From Flavisolibacter sp. (GTDB lineage Bacteria; Bacteroidota; Bacteroidia; Chitinophagales; Chitinophagaceae), in NCBI GenBank assembly GCA_028288675.1, contig JAQBNG010000248.1, positions 1-64,000 on the forward strand: a stretch of 64,000 bases of DNA, written 5' to 3'. Below, piece after piece: positions 27,676 to 37,722 of the stretch (the first letter of the stretch is position 1; every line of letters begins with the position of its first letter). A program made the translations under genes and the position numbers. Under the pieces are notes generated by a model, which searched no databases, was not told where the DNA came from, and saw only the letters and a program-made list of their open reading frames with translations.

Positions 27676-27702
27676 AAAGTGCCTTATTGCTAAGACACTT
27701 TC
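27676..27702 (-). terminator. Hairpin terminator of phoH
   Basis: On - strand AGAAAGTGTCTTAGCAATAAGGCACTTTCTTTATTT. Confidence 0.6.
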
Positions 27703-27744
27703 TGCTATAAATTACTCAGTACTTATTAAGTTCCCACTTTATTT

Positions 27745-28770
27745 TTACTGACCTCTTTCCCGGTCAAATCTTCTTTCTTTTCGCACTTTCATTTCTTGTT
27801 CTTCAATCTCCTGTTCCCGTAGATGCTCTTTGTCATAAGCTCTTAAAATAGCTTTCACCAGCTTGTGGCGAACCACATCTTCTTCATCCAGTTCAATGTA
27901 CCCGATGCCTTCTACATTATTTAAAATACGGCTTGCTTTTAATAAACCGCTTTTTTGATTTTTAGGCAGATCCACCTGCGTCAGGTCACCTGTGATAATA
28001 GCTTTCGCATTAGCACCGATACGGGTCAGGAACATTTTTATTTGGAGGTCGGTAGCATTTTGAGCCTCATCTAAAATAATAAAACAATTGTCCAATGTGC
28101 GGCCACGCATATACGCTAATGGAGCAATCTCAATAGTTCTTGTGCTCATGTAATAGCCCAGCTTATCGGCAGGGATCATATCATCAAGCGCATCATATAA
28201 CGGGCGCAAATACGGATCAATTTTTTCTTTTAGATCCCCCGGCAAAAACCCAAGGTTTTCACCTGCTTCCACAGCAGGGCGGGTTAGAATAATTTTCTTC
28301 ACGCCTTTGTTTTTTAAGGCACGTACCGCCATAGCAACAGCGGTATAAGTTTTACCGGTACCGGCAGGTCCAATAGCAAAAACGATGTCGTTCTTTTCGG
28401 CTGAGGTAACCATGCGTTTCTGGTTAGCTGTCCGTGCTCGTACGGTCTTGCCATTTGGACCAAAAACCAGGATATCATTCGGATTGCGTTCCACGAAATT
28501 GTCAATGGTTTCTGCATCGTCGCCACCTAAGATTTGCGTGTAATAATTTTCGCTCATGTGCCCGTTTCTTTGAAGATATTGTACAATGAGATCTATCTTT
28601 TCCTTTGCACCATCTACTTGCTCGGGAGCGCCGCTCAGCTTTAACTGTGTGCCACGGGAAAGAATTTTTAATAGGGGGAATTTCTTTTTAAGAATGTCCA
28701 GTTTGCCGTTATTTACACCAAAGAACTCAATAGGGTTAACGGTTTCAAGGTTGATGATTGTTTCTCTCAA
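27745..28770 (-). CDS. PhoH family ATPase
   Basis: NDIVFAIGPAGTGKTYTAVAMAVRALK, RPAVEAGENLGFLPGDLKEKIDPYLRPLYDAL, FIILDEAQNATDLQIKMFLTRIG. Confidence 0.95.
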   Translation of the reverse strand: MRETIINLETVNPIEFFGVNNGKLDILKKKFPLLKILSRGTQLKLSGAPEQVDGAKEKIDLIVQYLQRNGHMSENYYTQILGGDDAETIDNFVERNPNDILVFGPNGKTVRARTANQKRMVTSAEKNDIVFAIGPAGTGKTYTAVAMAVRALKNKGVKKIILTRPAVEAGENLGFLPGDLKEKIDPYLRPLYDALDDMIPADKLGYYMSTRTIEIAPLAYMRGRTLDNCFIILDEAQNATDLQIKMFLTRIGANAKAIITGDLTQVDLPKNQKSGLLKASRILNNVEGIGYIELDEEDVVRHKLVKAILRAYDKEHLREQEIEEQEMKVRKERRFDRERGQ

Positions 28771-29020
28771 TTTAGGTTACAATTTAATTTTTACAATGCC
28801 GGTAGCGCCGGGTTATAGGTGGCTACAAGTTTTTCTTGCTACAATTTATAACAACCATTGTTAAGTAATTGCAGTTACTTGTTCACAGGATGTTAATTAA
28901 AAAATAATGCCATTTATTTTTTAATTAAGGGTTTGGAGTTAAGGGTTTTGGGTTGCCGTGCCCGCATGGTTGCCTTCATATTTTTGCTTTTCTAAGCTCA
29001 ATAATTTGTACTAAGCAGTA

Positions 29021-29080
29021 GTGCTACTATTAATCGTCTGTTGCGTCGCACTCTTCAAGGTTCTATACTTCTATTCAACA
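29021..29080 (+). repeat. Dispersed ~50-58-bp repeat, copy 2
   Basis: GTGCTACTATTAATCGTCTGTTGCGTCGCACTCTTCAAGGTTCTATACTTCTATTCAACA. Confidence 0.85.
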
Positions 29081-29189
29081 CTTCGCCACCCCGGTGTTCA
29101 CCTGCTAACGTCTGTGGTCAACAGACTACTTCCTTTGCAAAACTTATAACTGAAAACATTTTTCTATTTTCACGACTTAACAATTAGCT

Positions 29190-31769
29190 ATGCGAAAATT
29201 TTTTCTTTTACTTTTTCTTGTCATTACAGCAAAGTTCAATGCACAGGAGTTAAGCTATTACTTGCCCGACAGCGTTCAGTATAACCCATCTATTCCGAAA
29301 CCTAAAGAAATTATCTATCATAATGTTGGCGAGTATCATATTACGCATGACCGATTAGTGAACTACATGCAAGCCCTTGCCAAGGCAGCCCCGGATAGAA
29401 TCAAATTAGAAAATATAGGATTTACCTACGAAGGCCGCCCGCAGATTTTACTTATCATCACATCGCCAAAAAATCACCAGAACCTTGAGCAGATAAGGCA
29501 ACAACATGTAGCGTTAACCGACCCATCAAAATCACCTTCCATTACTACGGATAACATGCCGGTTGTTTTATACATTGGCCACTCTATTCATGGCAATGAG
29601 TCAAGTGGCGCCAACGCATCGTTATTAAGCGCCTATTATCTTGCTGCTGCGCAAGGGCGTCAAATAGATGATCTGTTGAATAATACTGTTATTCTTTTCG
29701 ATCCTTCTTTTAACCCTGATGGCCTGCAGCGTTTTTCTACCTGGGTAAATCAACACAAAAGTAAAAACCTGGTTACTGATGCTAACTCTAGAGAGTTTAA
29801 CGAAGTATGGCCTGGTGGCCGTTACAATCACTATTGGTTTGATTTAAACCGCGACTGGCTGCCTGCACAACATGTAGAAAGCCAGAACCGCCTGAAATGG
29901 TTTCATCAATGGAAGCCTAATATTTTAACCGATCATCATGAGCAGGGGAGTAATGCCACTTTCTTTTTTCAACCTGGTGTTCCATCAAGGGTTAATCCGT
30001 TAACACCAGCAAAAAACCAGGAGTTAACCGGTAAAATTGCAAAATTTCATGCGCAATTCTTAGACCGTATCGGGTCGCTTTATTTTACAAAAGAAAACTA
30101 CGATGACTTTTATTACGGCAAAGGTTCCACCTATCCGGATGTAAATGGAGCGATCGGAATTTTATTTGAACAAGCGTCGAGTCGTGGTCATGCACAACAA
30201 ACATCAAATGGTATTTTGAGGTTTCCTTTTACCATAAAAAATCAATTTACCACTACGCTTTCAACTTTAGAAGCCGCAAAAAATCTGCGTAAAGAATTGC
30301 TGGATTGGCAACGGGAATTTTATCGCAGTGCTTCAACAGAAGCTGCTGCGTATGCTACAAAAGGTTATGTATTTGGCGATGCTGCCGATGAAGCAAAAAC
30401 AGAAATTTTTGTTACCATGCTTCGCCGTCATCAAATTGACGTTTACAAACTGGCTAACAACATTAAGGCCGATGCAACTGACTTTAAAAAGGGAACCGCT
30501 TATATCATCCCTGCTAACCAGCCTCAATACCGTTTGATTCGTGGCATTTTTGATAAAACCCTCGCCTACAAAGACAGCATCTTTTACGACATTACCGCGT
30601 GGACCATGCCACTTGCTTTTGGCTTGCCGTATGCCGAATTAGGCTCAAATCAGTTTGCACAAAACTTATTAGGAGATAGGGTAATCACAGAGAAAATCAT
30701 AACTGGTGGAGTCAGAGGTAGCAAAAGCGAAATTGCTTACCTCATGGAATGGAGTGAATTTTACACACCTGCTGTTTTATACGAATTACAAAATGCCGGC
30801 GTTACCGCTAAAGTGGCTACAAACACGTTTGAAATGAATGCTGATAATGGAACAAAAAAATATAATTACGGCACCATTCTCATTCCTGTTTCAATGCAAT
30901 CCTTAACCGGTTTAGAATTGTTTGATAGAATAAAAACCATTTCCGAAAAATACGGCGTCACTATTGAATCGATCCAGAATGGAAGCGTTAGCAGCGGTAG
31001 CGAATTAGGGAGCGCTAAGTTCTCAGTACTTACCAAACCTTCTATTGCTATGCTGGCAGGAACAGGTGTAAATGCTTTGGATGCAGGGGAGATATGGCAC
31101 CTGCTTGACCAACGTTTCAATATACCGATGACACATTTGGAAGTGCCGGCTTTTAATCGTGTTGATGTATCGAAATACAATACACTGATTATGGTTGGTG
31201 GTACGGCTTATAACGATTTAAATAAAGACAAATTAAAAGCATGGATTGCAGGCGGCGGTACTTTAATTCTTACCGAAGAAGCGGTTACATGGGCGGCACA
31301 AAATGGTATTAGTAACGTGGTGTTGAAAAAAGGTAAATCAGGAGTGGATAGCACAAAAAATCTTTCCTATTCCGACCGTGAACAAATAGATGGCGCCCAG
31401 GCTATGAGTGGAGCTATATTCCGTGCCGAAATTGATTTATCAAATCCATTAGCTTACGGTTATACGCAACCATTTGTTTCTTTATTCAAAGCAAATAAAG
31501 TGTATATGGAAAAAAGCAAAAGCCCTTACGCCACTCCGTTTTATTATAAAGAAAAGCCGCTGCAAAGTGGCTGGTTAAGCAAAGAAAATTATGATGCTAT
31601 GAAGAGTTCTGCAGCCGTGGTTGTGAGTGCAAGCGGTAGCGGACGAATCATTTCCATTGCTGATAATCCAAGCCTCAGGGCTTTTTGGTTAGGTGGTACA
31701 AAGCTGATGATGAATGCCATTTTCTTTGGACGCAATATTGATGCATCCTCTGCAAGAGCAGAGGAATGA
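29190..31769 (+). CDS. M14 family zinc carboxypeptidase-like peptidase
   Basis: VLYIGHSIHGNESSGANASLLSAYYLAAA (HxxE), FDPSFNPDGLQRF, RDWLPAQHVESQNRLKWFHQWKPNILTDHHEQGSNATFFF. Confidence 0.9.
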   Translation: MRKFFLLLFLVITAKFNAQELSYYLPDSVQYNPSIPKPKEIIYHNVGEYHITHDRLVNYMQALAKAAPDRIKLENIGFTYEGRPQILLIITSPKNHQNLEQIRQQHVALTDPSKSPSITTDNMPVVLYIGHSIHGNESSGANASLLSAYYLAAAQGRQIDDLLNNTVILFDPSFNPDGLQRFSTWVNQHKSKNLVTDANSREFNEVWPGGRYNHYWFDLNRDWLPAQHVESQNRLKWFHQWKPNILTDHHEQGSNATFFFQPGVPSRVNPLTPAKNQELTGKIAKFHAQFLDRIGSLYFTKENYDDFYYGKGSTYPDVNGAIGILFEQASSRGHAQQTSNGILRFPFTIKNQFTTTLSTLEAAKNLRKELLDWQREFYRSASTEAAAYATKGYVFGDAADEAKTEIFVTMLRRHQIDVYKLANNIKADATDFKKGTAYIIPANQPQYRLIRGIFDKTLAYKDSIFYDITAWTMPLAFGLPYAELGSNQFAQNLLGDRVITEKIITGGVRGSKSEIAYLMEWSEFYTPAVLYELQNAGVTAKVATNTFEMNADNGTKKYNYGTILIPVSMQSLTGLELFDRIKTISEKYGVTIESIQNGSVSSGSELGSAKFSVLTKPSIAMLAGTGVNALDAGEIWHLLDQRFNIPMTHLEVPAFNRVDVSKYNTLIMVGGTAYNDLNKDKLKAWIAGGGTLILTEEAVTWAAQNGISNVVLKKGKSGVDSTKNLSYSDREQIDGAQAMSGAIFRAEIDLSNPLAYGYTQPFVSLFKANKVYMEKSKSPYATPFYYKEKPLQSGWLSKENYDAMKSSAAVVVSASGSGRIISIADNPSLRAFWLGGTKLMMNAIFFGRNIDASSARAEE

Positions 31770-31783
31770 TCTTTTAGAGGGTG

Positions 31784-31832
31784 CTACTAAAAAAAGGCAA
31801 ACAGTTTCGTGCTGTTTGCCTTTTTTTAGTAG
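31784..31832 (+). terminator. Long bidirectional hairpin terminator
   Basis: CTACTAAAAAAAGGCAAACAG-TTTCGTG-CTGTTTGCCTTTTTTTAGTAG. Confidence 0.85.
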
Positions 31833-31843
31833 AATAAAAAAGA

Positions 31844-32119
31844 TTACTTGGAGCGACCTTCTCTTTCTACTGACGATTTATTTTCTTCCTCTATTGCCTT
31901 ACTCAATTCTTCCTCAGCACTCATTACCCAAGCTGGTAAAATATCAAGTGAAGTTTTCCAAACGCCGCCATCCTGCTGCATAGTAAAGAAGATGCGGTTA
32001 CCCCTTTCATCAGGCACATTCACATTATACTGATTACCCGAACGATTGGTGCGAGTGAAATTAAACTCACGATTTCTATCACCTGCTTTTATAATTTTTG
32101 AAAAATGGATACTCATCAT
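31844..32119 (-). CDS. Small conserved-looking hypothetical protein
   Basis: 91-aa ORF between convergent gene ends, with terminator at its 3' end. Confidence 0.6.
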   Translation of the reverse strand: MMSIHFSKIIKAGDRNREFNFTRTNRSGNQYNVNVPDERGNRIFFTMQQDGGVWKTSLDILPAWVMSAEEELSKAIEEENKSSVEREGRSK

Positions 32120-32231
32120 TTATAGTAATTATCAATAGAATTATAATATATTTCTTACCGCAATAATCGGCTAAAATCCGGTTCCGGCAATGTTAATTCC
32201 AACTTATGTTGAAAGTATTTTTTTGCCTGTT

Positions 32232-33446
32232 TTAAACAGGTCGCCTGCTTCTGAAACCCTGCTTTGGCCGACTGTTTGTGGAGGCGGATTTTGCTGGCCC
32301 TTCTTCATTCCAAACCTTTTCAAAAGGGTGCGCCTCAGCCGGAATTTTGGTACCGATCAGCTTGTTGATATCTTTTAAAAATGCTCTTTCTTCACTGTCG
32401 CAAAATGATAGAGCGATACCGCTGTTACCTGCCCGGCCGGTACGACCAATGCGGTGTACATAAGTTTCAGGAACATTGGGTAAATCAAAATTTATCACAT
32501 GAGTCAAGTCATCAACATCAATACCACGGGCTGCAATATCAGTAGCTACCAACACTTTTAATCGTCCGCTTTTAAAATTGCTCAATGCATTCTGGCGGGC
32601 CGATTGTGTTTTGTTTCCATGTATGGCGTCGGCGCGGATTTCCGCTTTCTTTAATTCTTTAGCAACACGGTCGGCACCATGTTTTGTACGGGCAAATACC
32701 AGTGTACGCTTAATGTTTTTGTCTTTAATAAGGTGTTCAAGCAATGATTGCTTATCGCCTTTGTTTACAAAGTAAACAGACTGCGAAACTGTTTCTGCTG
32801 TAGAAGAAACTGGCGTTACTTCCACCCTCACAGGTTGTTTTAATAAAGCGCCTGCTAATTGGGCAATTGCCGGTGGCATAGTAGCTGAAAAAAACAGTGT
32901 TTGCTTTTCTTCAGGCAGCTCACGAATAATTTTTCGTACATCGTGAATAAAGCCCATGTCAAGCATACGATCGGCTTCATCCAGCACAAATACTTCAAGA
33001 TGATCCAAATGAATATACCCCTGGTTCATCAGGTCTAATAAACGTCCTGGTGTTGCAATTAAAATATCAATACCGTTGCGTAAAGCAATTGTTTGTGTGT
33101 GCTGCGATACGCCACCAAAAACTACTTCCTGTGTTAAGCCTGTATGCTTACCATACGCTGTGAAGCTTTCGTGGATTTGAACGGCCAATTCACGGGTAGG
33201 TGTAAGCACAAGTGTACGTATATGTTTGTATCCTTTGCCGCCTCTTTTATCATTGTATAAACGCTGTAAGATCGGAAGTGCAAAAGCGGCTGTTTTACCA
33301 GTGCCTGTTTGCGCACAACCTAAAAGGTCGCGGCCATCTAAAACTACAGGGATGGCTTCTGCCTGTATGGGTGTAGGAATAGTATATCCCTCTGTTCTGA
33401 GTGCCTTTAATAAAGGCTCTATCAAACCTAATTGATCAAATAACAT
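32232..33446 (-). CDS. DEAD-box RNA helicase (RhlE-like)
   Basis: [92 protein letters not shown]. Confidence 0.96.
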   Translation of the reverse strand: MLFDQLGLIEPLLKALRTEGYTIPTPIQAEAIPVVLDGRDLLGCAQTGTGKTAAFALPILQRLYNDKRGGKGYKHIRTLVLTPTRELAVQIHESFTAYGKHTGLTQEVVFGGVSQHTQTIALRNGIDILIATPGRLLDLMNQGYIHLDHLEVFVLDEADRMLDMGFIHDVRKIIRELPEEKQTLFFSATMPPAIAQLAGALLKQPVRVEVTPVSSTAETVSQSVYFVNKGDKQSLLEHLIKDKNIKRTLVFARTKHGADRVAKELKKAEIRADAIHGNKTQSARQNALSNFKSGRLKVLVATDIAARGIDVDDLTHVINFDLPNVPETYVHRIGRTGRAGNSGIALSFCDSEERAFLKDINKLIGTKIPAEAHPFEKVWNEEGPAKSASTNSRPKQGFRSRRPV

Positions 33447-33779
33447 GTAAATTCTTTAGTGTAAATAATGTAACAGCAACTACGGTTACAATGCTGTTTG
33501 GGTTATAGCTCGGTTCTTATGACTTGATGAGCTTACGGAATGTTTGAAGATTATCTAGTCTGCTAAGAGAGAGTATTGTAACAGCGTGAAGATAAGTGTT
33601 AATGATGAGACAGAATGTTCAACTAAAGAGAATGGACATTTTTTAACAAGCTTTGATGAGCGACGTCGCACAAGGAGTGATCTCATATAATTTGCTCAAA
33701 CAGGGTTTAGGATATATGGCCACAGCTTATCCTCAAGTAGAAAACAACAACCAACCTGAGATGAATCTTATGGCTAAAG

Positions 33780-34070
33780 GCCATTTAATTTTTTTAAAAG
33801 CAGATCTGCTTCCGATTATCTCTATCCAGTCAAGAAAGTTTATAGGTAGTTAGCTAAAGCAAACACCAATTGTCGAAGCTCGAAAAAGAGTTGGTTCAAA
33901 TACATATTTGGGATAACGGCATCACTTTAGCCAAGAGTACGCAGAAATTTTTTTAAAACCTTTACCGGCCTTAACAGCCGCAATAAGTTCGACGGTACTG
34001 GACTTGGCCTAGCTTTGTGTAAAAAATGCGGAACGGCACAACGATTACATTTATGCTACCGCAAAAGAAG
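33780..34070 (+). pseudogene. Decayed sensor histidine kinase (HATPase remnant)
   Basis: Across shifting frames: LKADLLPIISIQSRKF; LVQIHIWDNGI (N-box); QEYAEIFLKP (F-box); FTGLNSRNKFDGTGLGLALCKK (G-box); NGTTITFMLPQK (C-terminus). Confidence 0.8.
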
Positions 34071-34130
34071 GGAAGGGCGCATGTTTTTATGTACTATTGC
34101 CGTGTAAATGATAAAGAGAAGGAGAAGCTT

Positions 34131-34442
34131 ATGCAATTCGGAAATTGGACTATAAAAGACGAAAGCATTGAATGGAATGGTCATGAAATGGGCCGCTTTA
34201 TTATTCCAAAAGATGATATCACAGCAATACGCTATGATAAAAAAGGCAGCTTTTTTTACAATTGGATTTTAGTTGCTACCGAAGAAGACTGGCTGACACA
34301 GGACGATTTATACGACCTTAATTATGCCTTTGTATATGCCGTGGCACAATGGGGATTTGAGTTTAACTATGAAACTTTTGACTCTACACTGGAGGAGCAA
34401 TACGAGCAGTTTGATGAAGAAGATGAAGATTGGGACGGTTGA
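34131..34442 (+). CDS. Small acidic hypothetical protein
   Basis: MQFGNWTIKDESIEWNGHEMGRFIIPKDDI...; the track start (34026) is the kinase remnant read-in, so start is set at 34131. Confidence 0.65.
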   Translation: MQFGNWTIKDESIEWNGHEMGRFIIPKDDITAIRYDKKGSFFYNWILVATEEDWLTQDDLYDLNYAFVYAVAQWGFEFNYETFDSTLEEQYEQFDEEDEDWDG

Positions 34443-34770
34443 GTAGATATCTACATTTGTTTATACAATGTTATATTGAAGTTGAAGCTTCACTTTCTAA
34501 ATTTATTGGGTAAGCTAAAACCCTTAGAAGAGAGTTTTCTACTTTTTTTGTGTAACTAATTACTCTATCTTCCAATAAGCTAACGTTTTTAATAGCGATT
34601 CTGTGCTTAAAAATGTTTAGGTACATTTCTTGTTATTATAGCAACCACAGCAGTTTTCCTTTATCCTACTCAATGGCCTCTTTTTATTCGCAATATATTT
34701 ACGCATAAGTGTCAGTATATAGTGAATCAGAAGATATTACAAATAATCTTCTAACCCGAAATTGAAAAAG

Positions 34771-35010
34771 ATGAAAAAGATCACTGTTAGTCTTTGTATT
34801 AGCGCCTTATTATTTTCCTGCGATCAAAATGAAGACAGTAAAATTGGTGTAAGACCACCGGTAGTAAAGCCGCCCCGTTCAGAAATTGGTGTTAGCACAG
34901 ACGGGAGTAACACAGACGCACCTATAGATGGTGGTTTAAGTGTTTTGTTGGTTGCCGGAGCCGCATATGGTGTCAGGCGGTTTCGTAACAAAGGGAAAAA
35001 AGGAGAGTAA
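34771..35010 (+). CDS. Short lipoprotein with PID-CTERM-like C-terminal sorting signal
   Basis: MKKITVSLCISALLFSCDQ lipobox; C-terminus DAPIDGGLSVLLVAGAAYGVRRFRNKGKKGE (PIDGG + TM + basic tail). ATG at 34771; track start is a TTG. Confidence 0.8.
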   Translation: MKKITVSLCISALLFSCDQNEDSKIGVRPPVVKPPRSEIGVSTDGSNTDAPIDGGLSVLLVAGAAYGVRRFRNKGKKGE

Positions 35011-35061
35011 TAATTTCAGTACAGTTTAAAGTGGACTCTTCCTTTTTTAAATTATAGTCAA

Positions 35062-35092
35062 AAGAGCCTTGCAGACTACTGCAAGGCTCTTC
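35062..35092. terminator. Palindromic hairpin between convergent genes
   Basis: AAGAGCCTTGCAGACTACTGCAAGGCTCTT. Confidence 0.65.
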
Positions 35093-35118
35093 GTGATCCA
35101 CTCTTATTCATTATTTTT

Positions 35119-36540
35119 TTATGGGAATATACCCAACTCAGCGTAAGAAGTTCCCACTTTATTAATAGCTACCACGTAAGCTGCCGTACGCATATCCGGT
35201 ATCTGTGGGTTGCGCTTCCATTCATCCATAATCTCTCTTGTAGCGGTTATCATTGTTTCCTCTAATCCGCTGTGCACAAGATCAACTTCGTCAGCACCGT
35301 GCATGATAAACTGTCGTTCTCTGTCGTTCACTTGTTTCCCTGTCAATTCTTCTATCTGCCCCAAAATATGATTGTTCATATTTTCGGTAAAGCGTTTTTC
35401 CATGCGTCCGTAACGAACATGACTTAGGTTCTTCAACCATTCAAAATAAGAAACAGTAACGCCACCCGCATTCAGGTACATATCGGGCACCACTAATGTT
35501 CCTTTGGTAACAAATACTTCATCTGCTTCAGGAGTAAGGGGGCCATTAGCGCCTTCACCAATAATTCTTGCTTTTATTCTTAATGCATTTTCGCCATTAA
35601 TTACATTTTCCAGAGCTGCAGGAATCAGGATATCGCAATCATATTCAAGCGCATCCATGTTTTTGGCAAAATTTTGAGAGCCCGGAAAATTTAAGATAGA
35701 CCCCGTGGTTTTACGGTGTTCAAATACAGCATTCACATCAAGGCCGTTTTCGTTATAAATAGAGCCTTCATATTCAGCTAAAGCCACAATTTTTGCACCT
35801 GCCTGCTGAAAGTAGATAGCAGCATGATATCCTACATTACCAAGGCCCTGAACAATTACTCTTTTGCCTTCAATGCCTACTTTAAGTCCAAGCTTTTCCA
35901 TTGCTTCAGGCATATTGCATATCTCGCGGATGCCGAAGAAAATGCCAAGGCCTGTTGCTTCCCTGCGGCCGCGAACACCGCCCTGTGTTACAGGTTTACC
36001 CGTAACACAACCTGCAGAATCTATTTCGCCGGGACGTAAGCTTTGGTAAGTATCAACAATCCATGCCATCTCTCTTTCACCTGTTCCATAATCAGGAGCA
36101 GGAACATCGGTGCCGGGGCCGATAAAATTCTTCTTTACTAATTCTGCAGTGTAACGGCGGGTTATTTTTTCCAGTTCGTAAACAGAATATTTTTTTGGTG
36201 AGATTTTAATGCCGCCTTTGCCGCCGCCAAAGGGCACGTTTACAATGGCGCATTTGTAAGTCATTAGTGCAGCCAGTGCCATTACTTCATCCTGGTTTAC
36301 TTCAGCCGCAAAACGAATACCTCCTTTGCAGGGAGTTTTATGGTGGGAGTGTTGTACGCGATAGGCTTCAATCACTTCAATGCGGCCATCATCCATTTTT
36401 ACCGGAAAGCGCATCTGGTAAACAGAATTACAGGCTTTGATCTGTTCTAATACTCCTGGATCCCAGTTGGTGAACTTGGCGGCTTTATCGAAACTTTTTT
36501 CAACTGAACCAAAGAAACTATATTCTGCATGCGCTGCCAT
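35119..36540 (-). CDS. gdhA: Glu/Leu/Phe/Val dehydrogenase (glutamate dehydrogenase)
   Basis: [72 protein letters not shown]. Confidence 0.95.
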   Translation of the reverse strand: MAAHAEYSFFGSVEKSFDKAAKFTNWDPGVLEQIKACNSVYQMRFPVKMDDGRIEVIEAYRVQHSHHKTPCKGGIRFAAEVNQDEVMALAALMTYKCAIVNVPFGGGKGGIKISPKKYSVYELEKITRRYTAELVKKNFIGPGTDVPAPDYGTGEREMAWIVDTYQSLRPGEIDSAGCVTGKPVTQGGVRGRREATGLGIFFGIREICNMPEAMEKLGLKVGIEGKRVIVQGLGNVGYHAAIYFQQAGAKIVALAEYEGSIYNENGLDVNAVFEHRKTTGSILNFPGSQNFAKNMDALEYDCDILIPAALENVINGENALRIKARIIGEGANGPLTPEADEVFVTKGTLVVPDMYLNAGGVTVSYFEWLKNLSHVRYGRMEKRFTENMNNHILGQIEELTGKQVNDRERQFIMHGADEVDLVHSGLEETMITATREIMDEWKRNPQIPDMRTAAYVVAINKVGTSYAELGIFP

Positions 36541-36552
36541 AAGATGTTTTAT

Positions 36553-36771
36553 TTAAGGGTTAATACTATTTTTTTCAAGCTTCGTTATTCTGCGATCTAA
36601 GCGAACTAAATATAAAATGATGCCCGTAAAGATGGTAACGATCACTGCAACCACGACAAATATTTTCCCGTTGCTTCGGAAAGTGTCGGCCATTTCTACT
36701 TTGTTATCCTGCGCCAATAAAATGAGCTGCAGGAGTAAGGCGGAAAGAAGTAAAATTATTTTTCTGGCCAT
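36553..36771 (-). CDS. CcmD-like small membrane protein
   Basis: 72 aa, single TM plus YLVRLDRRITKLEK, located directly by CcsA/CcmC. Confidence 0.7.
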   Translation of the reverse strand: MARKIILLLSALLLQLILLAQDNKVEMADTFRSNGKIFVVVAVIVTIFTGIILYLVRLDRRITKLEKNSINP

Positions 36772-37478
36772 TGTTCAATCAGGTTTTTTTCTTTTAAAAA
36801 TCTCATCCGCACTTTTAAGCTGGTAATCCAAACGCCTAATAACGTCCAGCCGATAATAGCCGGATAAAATACTGTGCGCATTTGGGGTGCAAGGTCTTTG
36901 TAATTAAGTGCCGGGTTCCCCCCTTCACCTCCTTCACCGCCGGGATGAAGGCTTGGCAACAAGCGTGGAATAATCCAGATAGCAGGAAACAAAAAAGCAA
37001 AAGCGAAGATGTTATATACAGCCCCTATCCTGGCTTTTTTATCTATGTCGCTGATTGAATCTCTTAGAACCAGGTAAGCAAAATATATAAGCAGCGCAAT
37101 GGCAGCTCCAATCAATTTCGGCTCTTTGGCAATCTGGCTGAATGATGCTGTTGTAGGAGTATTAGGATCTGCCCAGGTATAAGACATCCAGATGGTACCG
37201 GTAGCATAACCTAATATGCCAAAGACAATTCCGGTTACCGCAAATTCACGTGATCTAATATCGTACTGCAAATCGTTTGTACGTAAATATTTTACCGCCT
37301 GCACTACAGAGGCAGTAAATAAAATCATCATGGCAAACCACATGCACACATGAAAATAAAGATTGCGGATAGTTTCCTGCAAGTTGGGAACACGGGGAAC
37401 ATTATTCCATAATAGACCTGCTGTTAAGGTGTACAACAATAAAATAATACAAAGTATTTTCCACCACCATTTATTCAT
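36756..37478 (-). CDS. Cytochrome c biogenesis protein CcsA/CcmC-like
   Basis: Multi-TM; NLYFHVCMWFAMMILF, WMSYTWADPNTPTT. Confidence 0.88.
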   Translation of the reverse strand: MNKWWWKILCIILLLYTLTAGLLWNNVPRVPNLQETIRNLYFHVCMWFAMMILFTASVVQAVKYLRTNDLQYDIRSREFAVTGIVFGILGYATGTIWMSYTWADPNTPTTASFSQIAKEPKLIGAAIALLIYFAYLVLRDSISDIDKKARIGAVYNIFAFAFLFPAIWIIPRLLPSLHPGGEGGEGGNPALNYKDLAPQMRTVFYPAIIGWTLLGVWITSLKVRMRFLKEKNLIEQWPEK

Positions 37479-37544
37479 ACAAGGGGCTGAAGGGGTGCAG
37501 CAATCTTTTTAATTTGGCGCAAAAATAAGGTAGAATGATGTAGA

Positions 37545-37722
37545 AATTAGCTGATTAGCTGATGTGCTAATTAGCTAATGCTTTACTGGCAATTTTGTTT
37601 TTATAGATCAAGAGATTTTGATTTAAATCTTTTAAATTAAATAGCAATTCTTTGAAATTGAATAATTATTATAGGAATTCTATCAGCAAATCAGCTAATT
37701 ATCACATTAGCTAATCAGCTCA
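37545..37722. repeat. Intergenic palindromic element, word repeat GCTAATT/GCTGATT
   Basis: Left arm AATTAGCTGATTAGCTGATGTGCTAATTAGCTAATG, right arm TATCAGCAAATCAGCTAATTATCACATTAGCTAATCAGCTCA; right arm covers the ccmB stop codon. Confidence 0.85.

Noticed and set aside
27560-27745. Fluoride riboswitch upstream of the lipoprotein-crcB-ppa genes
   Set aside because: No recognisable conserved pseudoknot core by eye; left as a proposed Infernal check only.
33653-33853. 66-aa ORF as an intact small protein
   Set aside because: Its C-terminal part (LKADLLPIISIQSRKF) fits a histidine-kinase remnant, continuing in other frames downstream.
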